A stretch of 64,000 nt of DNA from Cycas panzhihuaensis (Eukaryota > Cycadophyta). The translations under genes were made by a program, and so were the position numbers. The notes under the pieces are model-generated. The model was not told the DNA's origin and searched no databases. It saw only the letters and a list, made by a program, of their open reading frames with translations. This document shows positions 12,348-22,139 of this stretch, one piece after another (the stretch's first letter is position 1; every line of letters begins with the position of its first letter). The stretch lies in the NCBI GenBank assembly GCA_023213395.1, contig CM041465.1, forward strand, positions 27,659,741-27,723,740. Direction: 5' to 3'.

Positions 12348-12432
12348 TGTTAGAAATCATAGACAAATAAGTCATTTATGTACATAACAAGCATGAAATG
12401 AACAAATACACTATAGAATTGATGTGGGAAAC
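12348..12432 (-). repeat. 5' LTR of copia B, 3' fragment
   Basis: On the plus strand this starts TGTTAGAAAT and runs to the target duplication of element 1 (GAAAC at 12428-12432). The remainder is at 29127-29362, which ends ACTCTAACA. Together they form an LTR of about 321 bp with inverted ends TGTTAGA/TCTAACA. Confidence 0.82.
12428..12432. repeat. target site duplication of element 1, left copy
   Basis: GAAAC directly precedes the element end TGGACGCGCATC. The identical 5 bp lies at 29122-29126 after the other end. Confidence 0.93.
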
Positions 12433-15064
12433 TGGACGCGCATCTACGGGATAGCTACCTAACTAAATAGGTGTGGTAAGAGTGGGTGATAATGTGATCG
12501 AGAAAGAGACCTATAAGTAGGGTAATTACCACGCAGGGCGCCCCGTGCACCGGAGCGCGAGTTCGGGACCTACAATGGAATGTGGCTACCAAAGGGTGAT
12601 CCTCCACCACTTCAAACAAGAGGTGAAGAGATGTAGGGTTAGCCTGGGTTGACCTAAGAAGAGGATCCTCCCACCCTTGGATGGCCAGAAGGGAAAGGGG
12701 AGGAGCCTTCAAGGGTTTCCCTAAAGCAATGGGAAACGAAGAAGGATAGGCAAACGGCTGGGCTATAGACGAGGTCACTTTGGTTATCTGGTAAAGCGAG
12801 GAACCAAATGAAAGCAAGAGGGATGATCTGAGAAGATGGATCGAGGTATGCCTAAGCAAACTAACTGGGCATACGAGTAATACAGAGGGCAAGAAGCTCG
12901 CACAGCTAAGACAGAGAAGAAAGGTGAAAAGGAGCGGTTCTTATGACCTTTTCCTATGGGTAGTAGAGATGTATGTAATAAAACAAATAAAGCGTAAACC
13001 GAAAGCAAAGTTAAGTTTCCCTTTTGATCTCTGATGAGTTAATTACTAAGAAGGAATTCAAAAGGAAAGAGTAGTAGGGTGGAGTGAGGCATGCACCTGG
13101 ACTAGAGGTGTGCATGATGAGGGCCTTCCTGAGGGACACCAAACTACTCCACGAGGTGCTTCGGATGCGAGGCATCACGGTGGATTAGAAAGAGGGGCTC
13201 CCTTACCTTCCCCAGAAAAATACTAAAGTACAATACCAAGGAAGAAAAGAACCAAATACTAGCGACTAAGGAAGTATGAAAGTACAACATGCGTAGGAGC
13301 ACTTACTCAAGCAATGTAATCCAAGTGAAAATACCTTTTGCGCTCTCCAAGCACCTGTAAGCAACGGTAACCTCCCCCTTTCCAGAGAAAGGGTACTAAC
13401 ATGTAATGACGAGATCCTAACAATATATGTCTATGTAATACAAATATAAACTTAAACACATATATGTTAGCATCAACACAACGATGATAGTATGTAAAAG
13501 AGGGCAACCAAAGCGAAAGGAAAGTAACTGGTAAGCCTCAGAGTGGCCCACCTCCTGCAAAGAACACCCTAACCTCCCCCCAAAAGCCACAAGGCAGCGA
13601 GGGCAAGGCCAGGAGAGATGGCTGGAAATAGTAGCAAAGGGGTGAAGAGGAGCCAAAGAAGGCCTACGGTGAACCGAGGTGTTATGGAGAGCAAACCGGG
13701 CTACCGGGAAAAGAGTTAGAGAAGGACAAGCGGTCAGGACTTATGTAAGTTGCCCAAACCTAAGCCTAAGCCCTCAAACCAGCGCTGCAATGTGTGACAG
13801 TGCTGATTTCAGCGGCTAAGAGAGGGCCAACAAATCGTCGTTTGAGAGCCAAGGGCAGCACGAGGTAAGAGGGAAAATTTGGGGGGCTTAAAGCCACTTG
13901 AGGAGCGTGGAAGGTGGTGCGGAACCCACCCAGCTCCTTCCCAAACCCTATGTCAACCCTCAATACCGCTACCTTGAGCAACAAACGCAGGTAAAATGCA
14001 CTATGACAGAGGTAAAACAGCCCAATGAAAAGAGGAAAACAACCCTCACAAAGACAAGTAAGAAACAAGCAAGATAGAGCATCAATATCACAAGAGAAAC
14101 AACTCAAATCAATAAATACCTGAGTGGGAGAGGAAAGGTACTTACCTCAGCCAAGGGCTAGCAAGGAGAGGCTGAGAAATTAGCCCAGAACTATGGTGCA
14201 ACAGGTTTGGGACCCTGTTAGCGAAGTTGGAAGGAGAACACCTGCACTTGGAACACTTGAAGACTGCTCGAGGCAAGAATCTACTGAAATCTCTCCACGG
14301 GGCCCTCTCCAAGGTGTGTGAGGGGCTAGGAAGAGCAGAGCACAGCGTGGTTTCCTTGAGGAGCAATCCAAAAAGTGAGCAAAAAAAGTTCTCAAAAATG
14401 AGTAGATCATGCCTTAAGTACCTAACCCAAACCCTAAAGCGAGTGATTAGGGCATGACTGGCAGTGAGTTAAGTCGTGAGACACGTGGTAATTTTGTAAT
14501 AAATGCAAATTTGCCACGACGGATTTTTAAAAATAAGTTAAAACAACATATCGCCAAGAAAATCCACTTGATCAAGTGGATATTCCGGTGGTACCGCAAA
14601 AATCTCAGCGGTATCAACCCGGAGATGGAACAGCGGCCACCAACCTAGTCAGGCGTATGACAAAATGAGCCAATAGGGGGCTAAGACACCCACCCGGGGT
14701 TAAACAAGCCAACGAATGGGTCCAAAAGAGCAAAAATATGGCTCAAACAGTGTGGCAAGTCAACCAAACGATGACGGGTCATCACACGGGCAGAGGTGGC
14801 GCAAACCCAGTGGATCTTGGAGCGAGGAAGGCAGATGCGGGAAGTGGAGTGGCCACTAGGGTGCCACACTCACTGGGAGTGTGCCCCTGCTATAGTCGTC
14901 ATAGGCTAAAATAAGTGTAGACGAGGACATAGTCGCCTACAAAGCCACACACATGCAGACATGCAAGCAAACACTCATCAAAAGAAAGTGATGATAAGGC
15001 GAGAAACATACCTACACTTACCTGAGTCGGTGATTCCGTATCCATTCCCGGAAGCCGGGAAACA
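12433..15064 (-). repeat. 3' LTR of element 1
   Basis: 2632 bp. In element orientation it starts TGTTTCCCGGCTTCCGGGAA (at 15064) and ends ...GATGCGCGTCCA (at 12433). It aligns along its length with 26424-29121 and 55028-57683. Relative to both it lacks about 80 bp near 14326, between short GAAGA repeats. Open frames inside (e.g. 12455-12892) have no domain and are chance frames. Confidence 0.94.
14562..14581. repeat. perfect 20 bp palindrome in the LTR
   Basis: ATCCACTTGATCAAGTGGAT equals its own reverse complement. The matching position in element 3 holds a different perfect palindrome, ATCTGTGGTACCACAGAT (about 57189-57206). Confidence 0.8.
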
Positions 15065-15439
15065 CTGCCTCGCAAGCAGAGCCTTGTCGCCAAGCTTGGT
15101 GCGATGGCGAATCTTGGCAACACAATCCAAGAGTACATGTGTATATAGATATGTCAATCAAGCTCATAACAGTAGGCAAGGGTGCCAGTGAGTGTCGTGG
15201 CGGAACGCGTGGATACGAAAGCGGCGGTGGAGGCAACATAGGGGCTGCCTATGAGCCACCTGAGAACCAACTGGAAAAATGAGAAAGGTGAGGGGGTTGC
15301 CCCCACCACAAAAGATGCAGAAGAGCATGCATGATCAAGTGAAAGAGCAAGTAAAGGGTAGGCACCATAGTTTTACCTCATTAGTAGCTAGGTTTCAGAG
15401 GTGCGAATGGGTCACAAAGCAAAGTGTGAGATGACCTGG
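15065..15439 (-). other. region between second RNase H and 3' LTR (element 1)
   Basis: Non-coding in the sense direction apart from the tail of the RNase H ORF. The purine tract expected before the LTR is damaged here; element 3 shows the better form, AAGGGGGCAG. Confidence 0.6.
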
Positions 15440-15901
15440 GGCTTGGGCGACAGGAGGGCCAGACAAGCCTCAGGGATGGTCAAGAAGGAGAGGAAGGCGG
15501 TGCTCAAGGATGAGGCAAACGAGGCTATCTGCCTCAGTGTTGAGGGCCTGAGGGATATGCTAGATATCAACGGAAGAGAAGCAGGCCAGGAGAGATCTGG
15601 CAGCAGAAGCAAGAGTCCTCAAGTGAGGGCATCGCACCTGGTAAACCTGGGTGAGATGAGATACGGCAACTTGAGAGTCACAAAGCAGAATGACAGATCT
15701 GTGATGGAAACAGAGAGCATCAGTAAGAGCTTCAATAACAGTTGTATATTCAACTTCGTTGTTAGTAGCCTCTGGGAGGAAGATCCCAGAGTGGAGGAGA
15801 TCGTGTCCAGAGGGGCTGCGGAGAATCCATGCAGCGGCAGAAGGTCGAGGATTACCACGGCTTCCACCGTCGGTAAAGATGTAGATGGACATGGGTGACA
15901 C
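15440..15901 (-). pseudogene. second RNase H, archaeal-like type (element 1)
   Basis: An RNase H fold separate from the one that follows RT. From the ATG at 15901 it reads IYIFTDGGSRGNP (catalytic Asp), then NNEVEYTTVIEALTDAL (Glu) and LLCDSQVAVSHLTQVYQV (Asp). After a TAG near 15560 (VDI-stop-HIP), in the same frame, comes NTEADSLV (last Asp). All four catalytic residues are present. The GGSRGNPGP signature is that of the archaeal-like RNase H family known as a second domain in Tat elements. Here it is not fused to pol: it lies past integrase, beyond an antisense gene. The stop is at a position where the element 3 copy lacks one, so it is a recent lesion. The expression route is unknown; a spliced transcript is possible. 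Confidence 0.88.
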
Positions 15902-16409
15902 AAAATCCTAGCAGTCAATAGATAATGAAAGCAACACTCAAAAGGCAAGTAAAAAGTGGCCGTGAAGGGTAGGAGGACCTAGCAATGAGGTTTCCCAGGG
16001 TGAGAGCAAGCAATCCGATCACCGGCAGAGAGTGGTCGGAAGAAACAGTCTCCTGGGACGCCAAAAGGTCGCTTCAGAAAGCGAAACATGCCCCCAGGCG
16101 GGGGAGCATTCCCTTTGGGGACCCCAAGAGTGGGAAAGGGCTACGGAAACGAGTCTAGGGTGACGAAATGAGCCAAATGAGTATAAACTCAGGCATGCAC
16201 GGGAGTAACGTGCAAAACGATGGAGAAGGGCCCTGGCAAAAGTGCGATAATGAGGCACCATAAATGGCCTTACAAGGGAGGGCAGAAAGGGCCTCAATAG
16301 AGCACAATGGGCGACAGGGCTAGAAGGCAAAGGCAATCAGGGAAACGGGACGGTCCCAATGGCTGTCGCGTGGCCAAAAACGAAGGAAGTGCCCATTGGG
16401 GCCCCCACC
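15902..16409. other. spacer between second RNase H and antisense promoter
   Basis: No domain was seen on either strand. For the + strand PMD gene this is the upstream region; for the element it is internal non-coding sequence. It is well conserved with 58519-59033 in element 3. Confidence 0.6.
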
Positions 16410-16416
16410 TATATAA
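16410..16416 (+). promoter_or_regulatory. TATA box of the antisense PMD gene (element 1)
   Basis: TATATAA in the context CACCTATATAAGGAAATCAA, 168 bp before the ATG at 16578. The same motif at the same distance is found in element 3 (59034-59040), inside otherwise GC-richer sequence. Promoter activity is inferred. Confidence 0.62.
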
Positions 16417-16601
16417 GGAAATCAAACGGGAAAATGGATTCATTTTCACCAGCTCTCGTACGAAACCAGAGCTATTCCCTTATGCAGGGGAGCGCCGCCC
16501 AACTTTGGAGGCATGCAGAGAGAGATCGGACCATCAGATCGGAGAGCGGAGAGAGCCAGCGCGACCGATAGGATGACATGGCGATAGCGAGACCAGATCC
16601 A

Positions 16602-17034
16602 GTAAGTGGATATCACTAAACCCAACCCATTTCAAAGTTTAAAATTCATTACTTTTTCGTAGTTTCATGTGGTTTTTAGTGCCCCTTATGGGCAATCAGA
16701 GGCCTCTCGGAATCTGAATCAGACCCAGAAAGAGGCGGGGACCTGGGCATTAGGGAGCCTTGGTCCCAGTGGGCTGCAGGGTCCACCGTAAGATTTTTTT
16801 TTGCTGGCGTAAATCCCCTTTTGGGGGATCACCATTCGTACCACGGTAATGATCACGGTGCCGCGATCATTACCGCGAGACCCGATTACCGCGGGACCCG
16901 TGCCAAAGGAAAAAGAGAAAAATAGATACAAAGGCTAAAAGAGCCCCAAATCTCAGATAGAGAGAGTTTTAAGAGAGTGAGGGATGATAGTGACTGACGT
17001 GAAGCTAACTTGAATTATTTTTTGGTGTGAATAG
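16602..17034 (+). other. intron 1 of the antisense PMD gene (element 1)
   Basis: 433 bp, GTAAGT donor and TTATTTTTTGGTGTGAATAG acceptor. It contains a strong hairpin at 16845-16874. The matching intron in element 3 is 450 bp. Confidence 0.72.
16845..16874. repeat. inverted repeat (hairpin) in PMD intron 1
   Basis: GGTAATGATCACGG, a 2 bp loop, then CCGCGATCATTACC: a 14 bp stem with one mismatch. A related, slightly altered version lies in element 3 near 59459-59488. Confidence 0.8.
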
Positions 17035-18228
17035 GCTATCATCGTGGTAGATAACTGCGAGAACGTGGGTATGGCTATGTTGAGTTATATGGAGATGGCG
17101 TCATAGGAGGACAGGGAGATCCTGCAGAGGTGTGGCCTATACAAGGCCCTTAAGACACCTCAGTATGCATCAGATCAGAGGTTGTTGGTCGACATAGTAT
17201 CCCATTGGGATAGGAGGAGACATGTGTTCCACCTGCTACAGGTAGGTGATGTGATGGTCACGCCGAGAGATATCCGGCAGATACTGGGAGTACCGGCAAC
17301 AGGGAGGCTGGTGAGATTGGGGACGCTGCCTAGCACTGAGGCAAAGACACAGGAGGCGCCTGCTCTTCATAGGAGCTAACAGATGGGAGCGGAGAGGAGC
17401 CCCCAGATCAGATCGATGTTAGGGATTCCTCGGGTGAGGAAACTGGTTATACTGTGCATTCTGTTCCAGATTTCCTGGAAGCAGAACTATAGGGAGATAC
17501 TAGGTGGGTGGTTAGATGCAGTTCATTGCTACGAGGCTGGCGAGAGGATGGACTGGGCGACCCTGATAGCGGCGAACCTTGTCACCCAGTTTGACACTAT
17601 CAGGATGACCGGCAGAGGCAGGTTGTCATACAGCACACTGTTGCAGTGTTGGTTTTTTTATCATTTCACGGCAGTGGCACCAGCAGGGGGACCACACCCC
17701 ATTACAGAGCAGGCCCCGATGGTCCAGAGGTGGCAGACTCGGCTAATAGGGACAGAGGATAAGGCCCATGTCCAACGATCAATGGAGGCTACGTCACTAG
17801 ACCTCCTCACCCTACCAGACTATGTAGCAGAGCCTTATAGAATAGTGAGGTGGGATAGTGATGATGAGGCGGGCAGAGTAGGAGTGCCCGCAGGCGATGA
17901 TGGCAAAGACGATGGAGATGATGGGGCTGGCCCGTCACAACTTGTAGGGGAGGTAGGTCCCTCAGGGACAGCAGGAGGTGTAGAAGGTCCATCCGGGGCT
18001 GCCGGAGGAGAGGCAGGGCTGTCAGGAGCACAGGACTAGAGCATGGGACCCGTGACTAGGCCCGCATGCTACGGATTGTGATGGGATCCAAAGGGATGAG
18101 CGTTGGGCCCGCCCCTGCGAGGAGGGAGGCCCAGGCAGAGGAGGTGCAAGAGGATGAGGTACCCGTGGCTGGTGGAGAGCCAGGAGGGGAGGATGCCACG
18201 CGACCAGAGGAGCCAGCGGCCACAACAT

Positions 18229-18339
18229 GTGAGACCTAACCTTTTCCAGAGTCGTTTGGCATCCAGATAGATGTTTAGTTTGGTTTGATCATGGTATATG
18301 GTGAGATGTATATTGACACATGGCATGTTGCATTGGCAG
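18229..18339 (+). other. intron 2 of the antisense PMD gene (element 1)
   Basis: 111 bp phase-1 intron with GTGAGA donor and CATGTTGCATTGGCAG acceptor. Same position and phase in element 3 (109 bp) and element 4 (121 bp). Confidence 0.75.
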
Positions 18340-18921
18340 GTGTAGCGGAGATCTAGAGACTGATAGAGGCTATGGTGAGGGAGACATTCCCTCAAGTGTA
18401 TGTGGAGGGGCAACCGCCCATCCAGGCAGGAGATGAGCCTAGAGCGGCAGGTGCCCACACAGAGGCATTCGCCCCATTGGTGAGGGCGAGAGACATATGG
18501 GCTACAGAGTCCCAAGAGTATGCGACATCCCAGGGACGGCTGCAGCAGGAGAGGGATGATGCGAGACGCGAGAGGGATGAGCTACGCGGACGGGTGGAGG
18601 CTCTAGAGGCACAAGGCAGAGCAGGCGGAGATGCCGAGAGTAGGACCCAGCTAGCGGTAATCACAGAGTGTCTCAGGGTGACGGAGGAAGCACTCCGAGG
18701 AGAGAGGGATAGTATCCAAGCCTGATACGATCAGTTGGTAGCACAGATAGTGTCGAGGTCGAGCCGGAGCAGGACGCATACCCACACGGCAGCGACAACC
18801 CTGAGATGACCGCGAGACGAGGAGAGTGAGGCAGGCAGCTCACGGAGGCCTAGGAGGAGCCTCAGAGGCATGTGGTCCCCAGGAGAGGGATCACATAGAC
18901 CAAGAGATGGTACCCCGTGAG

Positions 18922-19593
18922 GCGCAAGCAGAGAGTAGGGGATGTACATATGATTTTGATGGGAAAGACAGGCCTGTGGGGGTCATATATAGGACCATAT
19001 GATTGTACCCCCCTGCAAGGACACCAGCTTCTCGGATGTATGATGTGACATGATTTTTGGATGTATATATATACATGGGATAATTAGAACCCCATTTGGA
19101 TATGAGATACTATGTATGATGTATCATGTGTGGATGACATGTATGTTTATTTTGTATGTTGTAAATGTTATGCTGTGGATATTTTATGTTATGAATATTT
19201 TATGGTATGGTGCACACATTTCCTTCCATGCATGGCTATATGTTTAACAGGAGCACACACACACATCGTGGGTGGAGACGATAGAGAGGTGTGAGGTTAG
19301 AGGATAGAGCGGCATACACACCTACAGAAGAGCATAGCGAAATATGCGAAGGAAATGGCAGATAGGAAAGAGGAGCGACGATGCTCCCAAGCGTCTTCCT
19401 GGTTGGGGAATGCCCAAGCAAGACGACAAAAGTTCCAAGAAGGTACAGGAACGCGGGTTCCGCGGAAGGAACTAGAAAGAAGGAGAAGGATCCATCTTAA
19501 ATTGCCATTCTACCTGTGGTTGGGAAGAATGGGGACAACCTAAGATGGTAGTTTAGGCTCATTTCAGAGCAAGGCAAAGATATCACCAAAAGA
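18922..19593. other. non-coding region between the convergent pol and PMD genes
   Basis: This is where pol (from the right) and the antisense gene (from the left) meet tail to tail. It contains short TA and CA runs (GTATATATATACATG near 19064; ACACACACACA near 19254), also present in element 3. No domain. Small open frames near 19050-19294 are chance frames. Confidence 0.65.
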
Positions 19594-19983
19594 TCATGCA
19601 TAAAACTTCTTAAGGAATTTCCCATTAACAGCTTTCTCGAATTCAAGCCCTTTTAGGGTGGCTATCATGTAGGCACCATTATCGAGGGATTCGATAATGA
19701 CGAAAGGACCAACCCATCGGGGTTTGAACTTGGTCAAGCGGTCATGGAGATACTCGAGCTTGAGGACGTGGTCCCTAGGAAACAAAGGGCGGGAACGAAG
19801 ATGTTTATCGTAGGCCCTTTGTGAGCAAGCTTTAGATGGCAGGTTAGCCTGATAAGCGGCTAAGCATCTCTCATCCAAAGCGTCAAGGTCCAGCAGGTGA
19901 GCCTGATGGATCGACTCTTCATCGATGAAACCTCGAAGGGAGACTCGCAAGGAAGGAATCTCCACCTCCAGCGGGAGTACCAC
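19594..19983 (-). pseudogene. integrase C-terminal domain (element 1)
   Basis: 130 residues continuing integrase in another frame. Visible are [37 protein letters not shown], then KPRWVGPFVI and a final GKFLKKFYA before the stop. The KPRWVGPF motif is typical of the gypsy integrase tail, which binds DNA or a host factor. In elements 2 and 3 the part from LEYLHDRL onward is joined directly to the start of RT. Confidence 0.88.
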
Positions 19984-20680
19984 CTCGATCAGAGACCGTG
20001 GAGAATGGGGTCATTCCTGCGGGCGTAATGATAGAGGTGCGGTAAGCCCACAAGGCGGAGGGCAACTGAAGGTGCCAATCTTTTTGGGATTGAGCAACAG
20101 TTTTCTTGAGAATGTTGACAAGAGTCTTATTAAAAGACTCCACTTGGCCATTTGCCTGAGGGTAGTAAGGGGAGGAAGTCTTGTGAGAAATTTTGAACTT
20201 CTCACAACGCTCATCTATCTCCTTATTACAGAAAGGAGTTCCGTTGTTAGTGATTAGGACATCCAAAATTCTAAAACGGCAAATGATGTGCTGGTAAATG
20301 AACGTAGCAATTGCTTTACCAGGGGTAGTGATCGAGGGAATGGCCTTCACCCATTTGGTAAAATACTCCATGGTAGTTAAGATAAACTTGTGCTGTGACG
20401 ATGAAGGCGGGGAGATAGCCCCAATGAGGTCTAGTCCCCACTGAGCAAAAGGCCATGGCGAAACAATGGGATGTAAGGCCTCAGAAGGCACATGGGAAAT
20501 GTTGGTATGTTCCTGACATCGCCGACATTTCAGAGTAAAGTCATGAGCGTCTTTAAAGAGGGACGGCCAGAAATAACCCATGCGAAGGATCCTCTGAGCC
20601 ATAGACTGGCCCCCAAAGTGACCTCCACAAATACCGTGGTGGCATTCGTAAAGTACTTAGTCAGCTTCGTCAGTAGTGAC
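19919..20680 (-). pseudogene. integrase zinc-finger and core domains (element 1)
   Basis: The HHCC finger is visible as YECHHGICGGHFGGQ (before the Met at 20602) and CRRCQEHTN. Core: QWGLDLIGAI (first Asp), LITNNGTPF (second Asp reads Asn; the family has DNGT) and YYPQANGQVESFNKTL (Glu intact). Element 4 keeps MDNETPF, so the Asn is a lesion of this copy and explainable by one G-to-A change. The frame is lost after TPFSTV, continuing in 19594-19983. Confidence 0.9.
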
Positions 20681-20774
20681 GCAGTGGAGGAGGATCCCAT
20701 CGAAGGACCTCTTGTACAATACCTCATCCATGAGGAGGTATTACCTGGCAGAAGTTTGGATACGAGATCTAACT

Positions 20775-21480
20775 TTACATCGGGCGTGATTGCCGCCGTA
20801 AGATATCTTGCACTATGTTGCCATACCACTGATCGTTGATGAGTGGATGGGGAGAGGCTCCTTGAATCGTCAAGATAGACTCATCGGGGAGAGAGTCGTC
20901 AACGAGAGCACCAAAGGAGTTAGGGATAGGGGCGTCCGTGAGTTGCTTAGCCACTATCATTCCCTTGTTTGATTTTCGGTTAACAATATGGAGGTCAAAT
21001 TCTTGGAGTAGGATGGCCCAACGACCAGCCCTACTCGTCAAATCTGAATGAGTTAGTAAGTATTGTAAGGGATCAGATTGAACAATCACCTTGGTGGTGT
21101 TGCCGAGTAAGTAGTGTCTGAACTTCTTAGTCGCATGGACCAAGGAGAGGCACTCCTTCTCGGTGGGGGAATAGTTAAGCTCAGCAGCCATGAGGATGCG
21201 ACTGAGGAAATATATATCTCTCTCAGTTCCTGAGTCATCCTCCTGAGCTAGATAGCGCCCAAGGATTCGTCAGTCACCGAGGTGTATAGGATGAAGGGCC
21301 TATCAAATCGAGGAGGCACCAAAGTAGGAGTGGAAGCTAGGGCTTCCTTAAGTCCTTTGAAGGCCTTTTGGGTCTTGTCAGACTAAGCAAAAGGAGCTCC
21401 CTTCTTCAATAGGTTCGTGAGGGGTTTAGCACTCATAGCGAAGTCGGCTAAGAAGTGCCTAAGAAAACCAAGCCTCCCTA
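20775..21480 (-). pseudogene. gypsy RNase H and RT-connection (element 1)
   Basis: The open block 20775-21191 shows LNYSPTEKECLSLVHATKKF (catalytic Glu), RHYLLGNTTKVIVQSDPLQY (Asp) and RAGRWAILLQEFDLHI, the usual gypsy RNase H. The first Asp (TDES) and thumb/connection (RFLGRLGFLRHF-like) lie upstream in broken frames up to about 21480. Between this domain and integrase there is only the short KRSFDGILL-type linker. No second RNase H sits here, where Tat elements commonly carry it. Confidence 0.87.
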
Positions 21481-21506
21481 GAAACGACTTAATCTATCGT
21501 TGAGTT

Positions 21507-22133
21507 CTAGGCGGCATGCAAGATGTCACATTGCTCGACCTTGTCAGGGTCAATCTGAATTCCTTGTTTGGATACAAGGAAACCAAGGAGTTTACCCGAG
21601 GTAACGGCAAACACACACTTGAGCGGATTTAGACTGACGTAATACTTGCGGCATCGTGAGAAGATGGTGCACAAGTCAGATGGGTGATGGGCCCTGACAC
21701 AGGAGAGACCCATCATATTGTCCATGAAGACCTCCAATGTGCTATCAATGAGGTCATGGAAAATGAAATACATGGCTCTTTGGTAAGTAGCACCTGCATT
21801 CTTAAGGCCAAAGGGCATCGCCTTGTAGGCGAAGGTACCCCAAGGAGTAGTGAAGGCCGTCTTATGGTGGTCTTCAGGAGAAATCTGGATTTGGTTATAG
21901 CCAGAGAAGCCATCCATTAGGGACATTACTTCAAATCTGGCGGTGCGATCGATAATTTGATTGAGGAAGGGTAACGTGAAATTGTCCTTGGGACAAGCAT
22001 TATTGATGTCGCGAAAATCGACACATATACGAATTGCCCCATTCTTTTTAGCAACAGGGACAATGTTGGAGACCCACTTAGGGTAGTCAATGGAAGTGAT
22101 AAGCCCAGCGTCTAGGAGCTTCTCAACCTCCAT
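21507..22133 (-). pseudogene. reverse transcriptase (element 1)
   Basis: 208 open residues of gypsy RT. Order: MEVEKLLDAGLI, YPKWVSNIVPVAKKNG, RICVDFRDINNACPKD, MSLMDGFSGYNQI (catalytic Asp), PWGTFAYKAMPFGLKNAGAT and the YxDD box. The box reads FMDNMMG, so the second Asp is Asn; element 4 keeps FTDDMMG. The frame breaks after VEQCDILHAA. The enzyme is inactive by its catalytic residue. Confidence 0.92.
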
Positions 22134-22139
22134 CTTGAC

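Larger units (their letters stand above)
8450..12432 (-). mobile_element. Ty1/copia retrotransposon, 5' part (copia B), main block
   Basis: Minus-strand copia element. Reading leftwards from 12432: end of the 5' LTR, primer site, long leader, gag with a knuckle remnant, protease region, GAG-pre-integrase and integrase. RT, RNase H and 3' LTR are missing, so the element is truncated near 8450. The rest of its 5' LTR is at 29127-29362, on the other side of element 1. Confidence 0.85.
16578..18921 (+). pseudogene. antisense PMD gene, three exons (element 1)
   Basis: This gene runs opposite to gag-pol. Inferred exons: 16578-16601 (MAIARPDP), 17035-18228 and 18340 to about 18921. Intron 1 has CCA|GTAAGT and ATAG|GCT; intron 2 has CAT|GTGAGA and GGCAG|GTG. 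Both are in frame and conserved in elements 3 and 4. Exon 2 holds the plant mobile domain (HVFHLLQVGDVMVTPRDIRQ, ILGVPATGRLVRLG, then GRGRLSYSTLLQCWF and the TLPDY..EPYRIVRWDSDDEAG tail) and a GPSG-rich linker. Exon 3 encodes a charged coiled coil (RLQQERDDARRERDELRGRV). Stops near 17104, 17377, 18037, 18353 and 18722 and a frameshift near 17340-17390 break it; those at 18353 and 18722 are CAG or CGA codons changed by one transition. The function of PMD proteins is poorly known; a role in element biology is only possible. Confidence 0.82.

Noticed and set aside
12455-12892. 145-codon open frame on the minus strand inside an LTR (and similar frames at 13766-14107, 27250-27594, 55158-55487, 56354-56683)
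   Set aside because: They lie in LTRs, have no domain, show low-complexity Leu/Ser/Pro content and are not kept open at the same length in the sister LTRs.
15401-15898. 165-codon + strand open frame
   Set aside because: It is the antisense shadow of the second RNase H, whose catalytic motifs are clear on the minus strand.
17807-18664. Minus-strand frames opposite the PMD gene (also 60449-61293)
   Set aside because: Leu/His/Pro-rich shadows. The + strand shows PMD motifs, splice sites and a coiled coil.
19050-19294. Small Cys/Tyr-rich + strand frames near the (TA)n run
   Set aside because: Short, in a non-coding convergent region, and not conserved as frames in element 3.
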